Shown here piece after piece: positions 9,149 through 17,546 of a DNA stretch of 64,000 nt. This DNA is from Marinobacter sp. (GTDB lineage Bacteria; Pseudomonadota; Gammaproteobacteria; Pseudomonadales; Oleiphilaceae), in assembly GCA_018402255.1 (NCBI GenBank), contig JAGYIS010000008.1, positions 661,878 to 725,877 of the forward strand. The letters are read 5' to 3'. Below the pieces are notes generated by a model. That model was not told the DNA's origin, ran no database searches, and saw only the letters and a program-made list of their open reading frames with translations. Each line of letters opens with the position of its first letter. Position 1 is the stretch's first letter. The position numbers were made by a program, and so were the translations under genes.

Positions 9149-12083
9149 TGTACAGGCGAGCCCAAACGCCTTCACCTTTGGTATTCGCCGTCTGGTGTTG
9201 GTGGATTCTGCCGGCTTTTGCTACGTGGAAATTCCGGTGGACAATCACGGCCTGATTCTGGGCCCGGGCAACCTGGGTAAATCCAGCCTGCTGAACTCCC
9301 TGCGCCTGTTTTTGCTGCCGGAGAACAACTTCAAGAACAGTCGCAAGAAATTCGCCTTCCGCAATGCCAGTGCCGGCAGCTTTTACACCAACGAGGAAAG
9401 CTACCAGCACTATTTCCCCAGCCAGTTCAGTTTTCTGATTGTGGAAGCCGAGAACCCCGCCGGCGTGCATTGCCAGATTCTTTATCGCGACAACGCCAGC
9501 CAGCTCAGTTACGGCCGCGCCTTTGTGCCGGCGAGCTATGACCAGCTACGGCCGTTGTTCTGGAACGGCGATGATGAAGATGGCATCGGCCAGGCCGTGC
9601 CGGAGTTGTCGTTCAGCCGGTTGTCGGAATCGTTAAAAAAGCTGTCCAGAGAGACGCGCTTCGTTAACGATCCCGCCAAGCTGAAAACCATGCTCTATAA
9701 CAGTGAGTTGATGAACGCCGACGCCGTGCGCTATTCCGTGCTGCCGTTAGGTGAATCCGATGAGCGCCGGGTGCAGTCCCTGCGCACGTTGATTTTGCTG
9801 TTGTTTGAAATGAAAGCCGATGATCAGGCCATGGCCAACGCGGTGGCCAGCATCATAGAGGCGGACAAGAAATTTGCCGACGACGCTTTTGACTTCAACA
9901 TCGATGAATTCCTCAACCGCCATGAGCAGCTGAAAGAACAGCAGGCGCAACTCAACCGGATCGAAAAAGAGCGGCCCAGGTTTGAAAAGCTCAATGGCGA
10001 TTACCAGAAGTACCAGACTTTGCTGCGCAGTCAGCACGATTTTGCCGCGTTCCGTGATGGCCTGGCCAACGCTCTGCAGGAGGTTGCCCGGCAGCGGCGG
10101 GACGCGGTGGATGCGTATAACGAACAGAACGATATCCTCAAGCATGTGGTGCAATCCCTGAAAAAGCTGGAGCAAGACACCAGCAGCCTGAACGGCGAAA
10201 TCCGCGCCGCTGATCGCAACCTGAAGCGAGCGGAACAGGATCAGAAGAACGGTGAACTATTAACCGCTCAGTACGGCGACATGACGCTGCAGGAAATCGC
10301 CGACATTTTGCAGGAAGATCGCGAAGGCAAACAAAGCCACCTTAACGCCCTGAAAAGCGCTGCCCAGGCCGAGATCCGGCTGGCCCAGCTGGACAAGAAT
10401 CGCCAGGACCTTGAGCGCAGACTGGCGGGGCTGGCGGAGCGGGAAAGCAAACAGCAATGGCAGCTGCAAAACCAGCTGGATGAATCGGTTGCGGCGCCGC
10501 TGCGAGCGCTCGACCCCCGTTTGATGATGGCCAGCCCGGGCCAGACCCTGGATGGCGATAGCAAAGCCGCTATTACCGCCTTCGCCCGGCTGTTTACCCC
10601 CTCGTCGGCCGGCTTTGACTGGTTTGATATTGAATACGCCGGTCAGCCTGCCCGTCAGGAAGACTTCGCTGAGCTGCGCGGGCGCCTGCAGGGCGAGCTC
10701 AATGGCCTTGAGAAAGAGCGTGCTGAGCTGGTGGACACGGCTGACAAAGAGCAGGATCGCCCGCGCCTGATTGATCGCACCGAAAAGGAAGTGCGGGCCA
10801 TTGAGAAAGAGCAGGATACCCTGGCCCGTTTTCCGGGCGCGGCCACCGTGCTGCGCGATGCCACCGAAGAAAAAGCGACGGCGGAAGAAGCCCTGGCCAA
10901 GCTGACAGGGCAGGCCCGCATTGAGCAGGAAAAAATGGATGCGGTTCAACAAAAAGTCGCAAAAGCGCGGGCTCACAAAGAGCGGGTAGAAGAGCGTGAA
11001 ACAGAGCTGGCGCAGCTGGGGCGGAGCGTGGGCACCGTCGAGCACCGTTTCCAGCACCTGAAAGCCCTGACTTCTGAGCAACCGATGGCGGTTGATCAGA
11101 TATCTGCTTCGGCCTTTGAAGACCTCCAGAAACAACTGGACGAGATGGAGGACCTGCGCCGAAGCATACTCGACCACCTGCGCCAGTTTGTGTACCAGGG
11201 CGTGTACGAAGACACCGACGGTGAACTGCAAAAAGACAGCCCCGCGTCTTCAGTAATTCGTGACACCTTCAAGAACCTGGCAGATCTCTTTGCCGGCCTT
11301 GCTGAGCGTTGGCAGGTGCACCATGAGCAGATCGAAATCCATAACGAAACCGTGGCCAGTTACCGCCAGGCGCTCACCTCCAATCACGAGTTCATCAGTC
11401 GGTTTGAGTCTCAGCTGAATCGGGAGCTGGACGGCGTCCAGATCAACGACCTGGTGGAAATCCGGGTGGATATCCACACCGATCCCAAGTTCCGCAATCT
11501 GGTTGAAGAAGCCACCAACATCGATCCCTACGGAAACCAGCTGCAATCTGATGCTTTTTACGATCGGTTACGGGTGTTTGTGGCGGATTTCTTCGGCGAT
11601 CAGGGCGGCAGCAATCGCCTGACCATGGACAAGGTGATCACCGGCATCTCATATCGTACCCGCAAAGAAGGTGCCGCCAGCCTGGATAAGAAAGGCCAGT
11701 CTACCTCCACCACCGCGCTGATCAACCTGGAACTGGTCTATCGGTTGCTCAACCGGGTGCTTTACCCGGGTATTCAGTTGTCGTTCCCGATGGTGCTGGA
11801 CGAGCTGGCCAGCGTGGATGTCAGCCAGATGCCGTCGTTGCTGCAGCGTTTGCGCAAGCAGGGCTTTAACCTGTTTTCTGCGGCCACCCACAGCGCCAGT
11901 GCCGAGGTTATCTACCTGATTGGCCGCCATCTGGAAGTCGGGCAAATGCGCACAGCGCGGCCCTACAGCCCCCAGCGCACCCTGGTGTTCTGGGGTGGCG
12001 CGGAAGGCTTTACCGGCGGCGAACACTTGAGCCATTGGGCCGATCACACCCAGAACAGCCTGCTGGAGCTGGCGGATGAGTAA
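9141..12083 (+). CDS. mksB: MksB-like SMC ATPase (MukB-type condensin)
   Basis: 980 residues. The N-terminal ATPase half carries an unusual Walker A (LGPGNLGKSSLLNSL, K47). Long coiled-coil arms span about 245-440 and 510-700. The C-terminal half has a signature-like KKGQSTSTTALINLEL near 855 and Walker B at PMVLDELASVD (D887, E888), then an H-loop-like AATHSAS. This is the layout of small SMC-like MksB proteins, which act in chromosome organisation with MksF and MksE. Wadjet JetC is an alternative relative, but no JetD-like nuclease gene follows. The stop overlaps the next start by 8 nt. Confidence 0.75.
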   Translation: MSDVQASPNAFTFGIRRLVLVDSAGFCYVEIPVDNHGLILGPGNLGKSSLLNSLRLFLLPENNFKNSRKKFAFRNASAGSFYTNEESYQHYFPSQFSFLIVEAENPAGVHCQILYRDNASQLSYGRAFVPASYDQLRPLFWNGDDEDGIGQAVPELSFSRLSESLKKLSRETRFVNDPAKLKTMLYNSELMNADAVRYSVLPLGESDERRVQSLRTLILLLFEMKADDQAMANAVASIIEADKKFADDAFDFNIDEFLNRHEQLKEQQAQLNRIEKERPRFEKLNGDYQKYQTLLRSQHDFAAFRDGLANALQEVARQRRDAVDAYNEQNDILKHVVQSLKKLEQDTSSLNGEIRAADRNLKRAEQDQKNGELLTAQYGDMTLQEIADILQEDREGKQSHLNALKSAAQAEIRLAQLDKNRQDLERRLAGLAERESKQQWQLQNQLDESVAAPLRALDPRLMMASPGQTLDGDSKAAITAFARLFTPSSAGFDWFDIEYAGQPARQEDFAELRGRLQGELNGLEKERAELVDTADKEQDRPRLIDRTEKEVRAIEKEQDTLARFPGAATVLRDATEEKATAEEALAKLTGQARIEQEKMDAVQQKVAKARAHKERVEERETELAQLGRSVGTVEHRFQHLKALTSEQPMAVDQISASAFEDLQKQLDEMEDLRRSILDHLRQFVYQGVYEDTDGELQKDSPASSVIRDTFKNLADLFAGLAERWQVHHEQIEIHNETVASYRQALTSNHEFISRFESQLNRELDGVQINDLVEIRVDIHTDPKFRNLVEEATNIDPYGNQLQSDAFYDRLRVFVADFFGDQGGSNRLTMDKVITGISYRTRKEGAASLDKKGQSTSTTALINLELVYRLLNRVLYPGIQLSFPMVLDELASVDVSQMPSLLQRLRKQGFNLFSAATHSASAEVIYLIGRHLEVGQMRTARPYSPQRTLVFWGGAEGFTGGEHLSHWADHTQNSLLELADE

Positions 12084-13500
12084 GCGCTTCAGCACGCTCG
12101 ACACCACGCGCCTGCTGTTCGAACACCCGAAAATTCTGTTCCGGTTGATCGAACGCATGGACCGGAACGAGGCTCGTTACGTTCGTGAAAGTGATCTGGT
12201 GGCGGAAGTGATGGACTACACCCGGGCCCTCGGTAACGCCGACCGGGATCGCGTGCGTCTGGCCATGAACACCGACAACCTGTTCCGCAGCGGTTTGGTG
12301 ATCGACATTATCAAAGCCGAGGGCGAACGCAGGTTGGTGCTGCAGGATGCTCTGATTAACCTGATGCGCGCTTGTAATGCGTCGCTCTATCAGGAGCTTA
12401 CCGACGCCCGATTGCGGGGCCACCTGGTTACCCTGCGCGACGTGCGCAATCGGCTGGAGCTGAGCACCTTCAGCGAGGCCGATCCGGATTTTACCGAGCT
12501 GCGGGATGACCTGAATGAACGGGTCAGTCAACTGATCGGTCTGCTGCGCCAGAACGTGCTGCGCATGCAGACGATCAGTGCGCAGCTGGCGGAATTGTCG
12601 GGCGATGCCAGCCGGGCGCCGGAAAAGTATCTGGAGTTCCGTCATAACCTGTTTGAGCAAATCGTTACCCTGTATGACCGCCACATCAAACCGACCCTGG
12701 TGTTCCTGAATCCGGACACCCGCCTGCCAGATGGCAGCAACCTGTTTGAAACTCTGGAGGCGATGGTGCGCTTATTGGAAAACAATGGCGACCATAACCT
12801 GGCTGACCAACTGTTCCGCTCGGCCCTTAGCCTGAATGCTTTGTACAAGCCGATTCAGGCCGTGGCGCAAGAGGTGGAACACTTTCTGCGAAAAACCCGC
12901 CGGGGCATGGTGCAATACAATGCCATGGAGCATTTCTACAGCAAACTGCGGGAACTCAAAGGCGAAACCGAAACCCTGAGCCTGCGCCGCAAGTGGCTGG
13001 AAGGCGGCGACTTTGCCCGCAGTACTGGCTTTCTGGTGGGCCTGCGGGGCCAGCAGCGGCCCAAGCATTACGCCTTCGGTGCGTCGGCCAGCTACTATCA
13101 GCTGTTGTTCAGCGAGCTGGATCTGCGCCTGGCCGATCTGCGCCGCAAAGATCAGGTGCCGGCCCTGCAAGAAGTGGCGGGTGCCGGCCGCAACACCCGA
13201 ATCGACGTGCAGCGCATTAACCAGCTTTATCAGTGGCTGGAAACCCTGGAACTTCGGCCCACAGCTGATCTGGTGCGGGAACTCCATGGCCGGCTGGAAG
13301 GCTTTATCCCCGGTTACCGCTTTCCGGACCTGTTGGCCGCCCTCAATCGATTGGTGAACACGCCGCCGGAGGGATTTCAGGTGATCACCACCAACCGCTT
13401 CCGCACCCTTGAAGCCGATCAGACAGCCGATACCAGCGCCGAGCAGTTTGTGTACCGGAAACGTCGACTGGAAACCGAGACAGAGACACAGCATGACTGA
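12076..13500 (+). CDS. mksF: MksF-like kleisin subunit
   Basis: 474 residues, mostly helical. The N-terminus looks like a winged helix (TRLLFEHPKILFRLIERMDR, then VRESDLVAEVMDYTR). A central helical bundle (LRDDLNERVSQLIGLLRQNV) and a C-terminal globular part follow. Position between an SMC-like ATPase and a small acidic wHTH-type protein fits a MukF/MksF kleisin. Assignment rests on operon context plus overall architecture; sequence similarity to known MksF was not computed. Both ends overlap neighbours by 8 nt. Confidence 0.65.
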   Translation: MSKRFSTLDTTRLLFEHPKILFRLIERMDRNEARYVRESDLVAEVMDYTRALGNADRDRVRLAMNTDNLFRSGLVIDIIKAEGERRLVLQDALINLMRACNASLYQELTDARLRGHLVTLRDVRNRLELSTFSEADPDFTELRDDLNERVSQLIGLLRQNVLRMQTISAQLAELSGDASRAPEKYLEFRHNLFEQIVTLYDRHIKPTLVFLNPDTRLPDGSNLFETLEAMVRLLENNGDHNLADQLFRSALSLNALYKPIQAVAQEVEHFLRKTRRGMVQYNAMEHFYSKLRELKGETETLSLRRKWLEGGDFARSTGFLVGLRGQQRPKHYAFGASASYYQLLFSELDLRLADLRRKDQVPALQEVAGAGRNTRIDVQRINQLYQWLETLELRPTADLVRELHGRLEGFIPGYRFPDLLAALNRLVNTPPEGFQVITTNRFRTLEADQTADTSAEQFVYRKRRLETETETQHD

Positions 13501-14098
13501 ACAGACCCTCACGCCCGCTGATCAAACGAGCAGCCAATTCGACAACATACTGCCGGCCCAGAGTGCTGCCATTTACCGGGAGTTTCAGGCGGGGCGGGTG
13601 ATTGTCCGCGACCTGTGGGACGCCAACCGCTCAGAGTTGATGGCCAACCCTCTGTATAACCTGCTCTATAACCACTTGTCTCACTTCCGGACCTTCTATG
13701 AGCATCTGGGCAGTGAGCTGGTGTTCAACGAGAACGGCGCTTTCTTTTTTCTGAAAGAGAGCAGTGACGACGAAAGCGAAGAACACGACGAAAACGCCTT
13801 CCGGGTGCAGGTGATCCTGCTGCTGATTGGCCGTTATTTTGCCCGCAGCGGCCGTGATCTGGACTATCTTGGCCGGCCAGACGCCGGTTTGAACGAGCAA
13901 GATTTGGCGGCGATGACCGCCGATGAGGAGTATCAGGACATCCTCCGGGCTGCCCGGTTCGAGAAAGGCCTGGCCGAAGCTCTGGATTATCTGGATAAGC
14001 GCAACCTGATGTTCCGGGCTGGCGCCGGGCACTACTTTCTCAGCACCGCCGGCATGTATTTTCTGGAACAGTTGGTGCAGGAGTACGAGCAGGCCTGA
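13493..14098 (+). CDS. mksE: MksE-like KITE subunit
   Basis: 201 residues, acidic. Two winged-helix-like segments are seen: YNLLYNHLSHFRTFYEHLGS with LVFNENGAFFFLKE, and EGYQ-type helices later (LAEALDYLDKRNLMFRAGAG then YFLSTAGMYFLEQL). This matches the KITE subunits MukE/MksE that bind the kleisin middle. An internal acidic loop (SSDDESEEHDEN) is notable. The ATG at 13493 overlaps the kleisin stop by 8 nt (ATGACTGA), so it is translated as part of the same coupled operon. Confidence 0.65.
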   Translation: MTEQTLTPADQTSSQFDNILPAQSAAIYREFQAGRVIVRDLWDANRSELMANPLYNLLYNHLSHFRTFYEHLGSELVFNENGAFFFLKESSDDESEEHDENAFRVQVILLLIGRYFARSGRDLDYLGRPDAGLNEQDLAAMTADEEYQDILRAARFEKGLAEALDYLDKRNLMFRAGAGHYFLSTAGMYFLEQLVQEYEQA

Positions 14099-14142
14099 GT
14101 GAGCCCGTGTAGACTCAAGTTTTCACGCTGCAGGAGCGCTCC

Positions 14143-15178
14143 ATGGCAGAGCCCGCGCTGTTCAGAACCCACCGCCGCCGGAGCGTGCTCTGGCTGGCGG
14201 CTATTGCCCTGATGGTGGCGGTGCTGGTGGCAGTGCGACTCGCAGCCGCAGCCGGTGGAAGAGCGACTGGTACGCCTGCATGCCCAGGAAGTGTTCGGAA
14301 CCCGCTCGGATTTGCTGGCCGAACCGCTGCCGGTGCAGGCGCTGCTGCTGGACTATCGAGACGATGTTCTGCTGTTGCTGAAAGCTCAGGCGGCGCTGCA
14401 GGTGTTCCCGGAACATACCCGCCTGCTGATGGAGCTGTTTGGTGAGGAAGCGGAGTTTCACGAGGCGCTGCGAGCTCACGGCGAATATCTGATCCCACCG
14501 GTGATGCACTTCTACCAGAACCCGGTCGGATCAATCGAGATGATGAACCGGGTGGCGGGCACCCGCCAGACCCTTAGCCCGGAAGAGCGCGCCTGGTATG
14601 CCATCAACTTTGCCAACAAAGAAGGCCATGACTTTACCGGGCAGTTTCTGGTGGGGCCGGATGGCAGCATTGAATGGATCTGGACCGAACGCGTCACCGA
14701 GGGCCTCACCCAGTTCTTTACCAGCGGTATCCGCACCCTGGAATCCCGTTACCGCACCGACCAGCCGATCCGCGCTCGCGATCTAGGCTGGGCCGCCGTG
14801 GATGCCATCGTCATCGGCAGTGCCGTGAAATTTCTGAAAGCGGGCCGGGCGGCGGCAACCACCGCGCGGGCGTCGACCGTTACCGCGCGCTCAGCCGCCT
14901 ATACCTCCCGCCTGGCCCGGGCCGGGCGCATGGCCTCGGTGATGGTCAGTCATGCCCGTTGGCCAGCGGTGGCCGCACTGGCCTATGTCGCCGTTCGGCA
15001 CCCCGTAGTGTTAAACGATCTGTTCGCCGGAGCGGCCAACGTACTGGGCATTCCGCCCTGGATGATACAGGTACCGGGCTGGTTCCTTATTCTGCTGCCT
15101 TTTTTGCTGCTGTTGCGCTGGATGACCCGTGTTTGCCTGTGGTTTATCCCCTCCAGGCGTTCCCGCGTTTTGCCGTAA
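14143..15178 (+). CDS. Hypothetical membrane protein, probably frameshifted near its N-terminus
   Basis: Two frames appear to make one protein. From the ATG at 14143 (GGAG upstream) the first frame reads a basic N-terminus and one membrane segment (VLWLAAIALMVAVLVAV). The second frame, open from 14213, continues at about 14250 (QPQPVEERLVRLHAQEVFG) to the stop at 15178. A one-base insertion between 14213 and 14255 would explain this. Without it, the only start in the long frame is the GTG at 14255 (307 residues), with no membrane anchor. The rest has a soluble domain (WYAINFANKEGHDFTGQF) and a C-terminal hydrophobic region (LILLPFLLLLRWMTRV). No family recognised. It lies 44 bp after mksE on the same strand. 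Confidence 0.6.
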
Positions 15179-15182
15179 CACC

Positions 15183-15240
15183 CCGGGGTCAGACCCAAAG
15201 ACATTTGATGAGGCGAAATGTCCGCGGGTCTGACCCCAAA
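15183..15240. repeat. REP-like palindromic element
   Basis: GGGGTCAGACCC at the left pairs with GGGTCTGACCCC at the right, and ACATTT pairs with AAATGT inside, leaving a short loop. This type of GGGGTCAGACCC palindrome is seen as a dispersed repeat in many gammaproteobacteria and may be linked to REP-associated (RAYT) transposases. No such transposase is in the window. It lies between converging genes and may also end transcription. Confidence 0.65.
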
Positions 15241-15241
15241 G

Positions 15242-15916
15242 TTACCAGGCTAACCAAATCGTATGTCTGGCACCTTTGCCCGGGCGCAGAGCTCTGACCA
15301 CAACGGGCTCAACTGAGAAGCCGGCGCGGCGCAGTCTTTCGGTAAACGCGTGTTCGGGCCCGGCAGACCAATAGGCCAGGATGCCGTCCGGGCTCAGGGA
15401 TTTCTGGGCGGCGGCGATGCCTTCCGGTGAATAGATCCAGTTGTTTTCCTTGCGGGTGAGACCCTCCGGGCCGTTGTCGACATCCAGCAGGATGGCATCC
15501 CAGTTGCCGTCACCTTCTCTCAGCAATTCCGCCACATCGCCGATGTGTATCCGGGCTCGTGGATCCTTCAATGGGTAGCCGGAGGCCGCGCCCAGTGGGC
15601 CGCGATTCCAGTCTTCAACTTCCGGAACCAGTTCCGCCACCGTTACCTGCGCGGTATCGCCGAGAGAGGACAGCGCCGCCGCCAGGGTAAAGCCCATGCC
15701 TAGTCCGCCGATCAATACCCGGGGCTCGGGCAGGTCAGCGATACGCTCGCAGGCGAGGGTGGCCAGTGCATCTTCCGAACCGTGCAAGCGGCTGTTCATC
15801 AACTCACCGGGGGCGCCGGCGATCTTGATGGAGAATTCGTCGTTACGTTGCAGCAGGCGCAACCGGGTGCCGTTACCGGGAATAGTTGCGGTGCCAATTT
15901 CATCGAAGCGGGCCAT
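15242..15916 (-). CDS. Spermidine synthase-like SAM-dependent protein
   Basis: 224 residues with a Rossmann methyltransferase-like fold: VLIGGLGMGFTLAAAL as the SAM-binding glycine loop, VTVAELVPEVEDW after it, and AILLDVDNGPEGLTRKENNW. This pattern is typical of spermine/spermidine synthase-domain proteins of unknown substrate. The usual N-terminal beta-hairpin of SpeE is short here. It is monocistronic and convergent with the Mks region. Confidence 0.75.
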   Translation of the reverse strand: MARFDEIGTATIPGNGTRLRLLQRNDEFSIKIAGAPGELMNSRLHGSEDALATLACERIADLPEPRVLIGGLGMGFTLAAALSSLGDTAQVTVAELVPEVEDWNRGPLGAASGYPLKDPRARIHIGDVAELLREGDGNWDAILLDVDNGPEGLTRKENNWIYSPEGIAAAQKSLSPDGILAYWSAGPEHAFTERLRRAGFSVEPVVVRALRPGKGARHTIWLAW

Positions 15917-16066
15917 GTGGGGTTCCGGATGGTGAGGTCAGGCCGCATTCTACCCCGATGCCGCGATCGCTTTCAGCCAAAACGCCCCTTGAATAATCGC
16001 TGCTAGACTGCAGTAAGTAGCAGATCACGCTGTTTATTAAAATTCAGATCAACAGAGGCAGACGTT

Positions 16067-16759
16067 ATGACAGACCAACCGGTCATGCTGATCACCGGAG
16101 CATCTTCCGGCATCGGTGCCGAAACCGCCCGGGCCGCGGCCCGCCAGGGCTACCGCCTGGTGCTGGCGGCGCGCTCCGAGGACAAACTGAAAGGGTTGCA
16201 GCAGGAGCTGGGCGGTAGCGATAGGGTATTGACGGTTCAGTGTGATGTGCAAGACGCCGAAGATCAGAAACACATGGTGGATCAGGCCCTGAAGACCTTT
16301 GGTCGGATTGATGCCGTGTTTGCCAATGCGGGCCGGGGTGGCGAGCCTGGCGGATTCAGCGGCGCCGATCCGGAAGTCTGGAAGGATATGATTCTGACCA
16401 ACATTCTGGGTGTCGGCCTGACCATTCAACACTGCCTGCCGGCGCTGCGCGAGAGCAAAGGTCACCTGTTGCTGACCGACTCGGCGGCGGGACGCGTCAC
16501 CATTCCCGGCTCCATGTACAGCGCCACCAAGTGGGCGGTGTCCGCTATTGGTTACGGTGTGCGTGAGGAGCTGCGTGGTTCTGGCATCCGCGTAACGCTG
16601 ATTGAACCGGGGATGGTGGATACGCCGTTCTTTGATGAGCGCCCGGCCCACGCGCTGAAGCCCGAAGATATCGCCAATGCGGTGATGTATGCCGTCGCTC
16701 AACCCGCTCATGTCGATGTGAACGAAATCCTGGTGCGGCCGACGCCGGCTGCGGAGTGA
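16067..16759 (+). CDS. SDR family oxidoreductase
   Basis: 230 residues; a classical short-chain dehydrogenase/reductase. The cofactor motif TGASSGIG (residues 10-17), NAG in FANAGRGG and the catalytic YSATK are all present, as is a serine in LLLTDSAAG. The ARS after strand 2 suggests NADPH preference. The substrate is unknown. A second SDR gene follows at once, with a start near the stop of this gene. Confidence 0.9.
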   Translation: MTDQPVMLITGASSGIGAETARAAARQGYRLVLAARSEDKLKGLQQELGGSDRVLTVQCDVQDAEDQKHMVDQALKTFGRIDAVFANAGRGGEPGGFSGADPEVWKDMILTNILGVGLTIQHCLPALRESKGHLLLTDSAAGRVTIPGSMYSATKWAVSAIGYGVREELRGSGIRVTLIEPGMVDTPFFDERPAHALKPEDIANAVMYAVAQPAHVDVNEILVRPTPAAE

Positions 16760-16788
16760 AGGCTGGCTCAGAACGACTGGAGGTTAGG

Positions 16789-17546
16789 GTGGAATCAACG
16801 CAAAGGGTGGCTCTGGTAACCGGCGGGGCAAAGGGAATCGGCCGGGGCATCGTGCTGCACCTGGCCGCAGCCGGCTGGAAGGTGGCCTTCTGTGACACCG
16901 ACCAGGCCGCCGGCGAGCAACTGGTTGCCGGCTCAGAACACAGTATCCTTTTTGTGCAGGGCGATGTAGCCAGCGAGCCCGATGTAGAGCGCATTGTTTC
17001 GCAAGCGGTGAACTGGGCCGGGGCCTGAACGCGGTCATCAACAACGCCGGCATTGCCGATCCCCACTCCGGGCCGGTAGAAGCGCTCAGTCTTGAGCAGT
17101 GGCAGCGCCGGCTGGATGTAAACCTGACCGGGCCATTTCTGGTGACCAAACACGCCGTGCCGCACCTTCGGAACACCCGGGGCGCCATCGTGAACATGGC
17201 CTCCACCCGGGCACTGCAGTCAGAGCCGGACACCGAAGCCTATGCCGCCACCAAAGGCGGCATGGTCGCGCTGACCCACGCCCTTGCGGTGAGCCTGGGG
17301 CCCGAGATCCGGGTCAACTGCATCAGCCCCGGCTGGATTGATACCCGGGCCTGGCAGGGCGGCTCGGACGAGGTAGAAGCACTTTCGCAGGCCGATCATC
17401 ATCAGCACCCCGCCGGCCGGGTAGGCACCCCGGAAGATATCGCTGCGCTGGTGGCCTACCTGATTTCACCGCAAGCCTCGTTCATCACCGGCCAGAATGT
17501 TGTGGCCGATGGCGGCATGGTGCGTAAGATGATTTATGAGGAGTGA
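16789..17546 (+). pseudogene. SDR family oxidoreductase, frameshifted
   Basis: The first part reads VALVTGGAKGIGRGIVLHLA and ends early at 17026-17028. The rest of the fold continues in another frame ([18 protein letters not shown] catalytic motif, [12 protein letters not shown], and a C-terminal [12 protein letters not shown]). One missing base near 17015-17017, a G-run, restores one protein of about 252 residues. The start is the GTG at 16789 with TGGAGG five bases upstream. The downstream half is well conserved, so a sequencing error is as likely as real inactivation. Its end overlaps the convergent channel gene by 13 bp. Confidence 0.8.

Noticed and set aside
9141..14098. Wadjet (JetABCD) defence system
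   Set aside because: Three genes resemble the SMC, kleisin and KITE parts, but no Toprim-type JetD nuclease gene is present, so a MksBEF condensin is the safer call.
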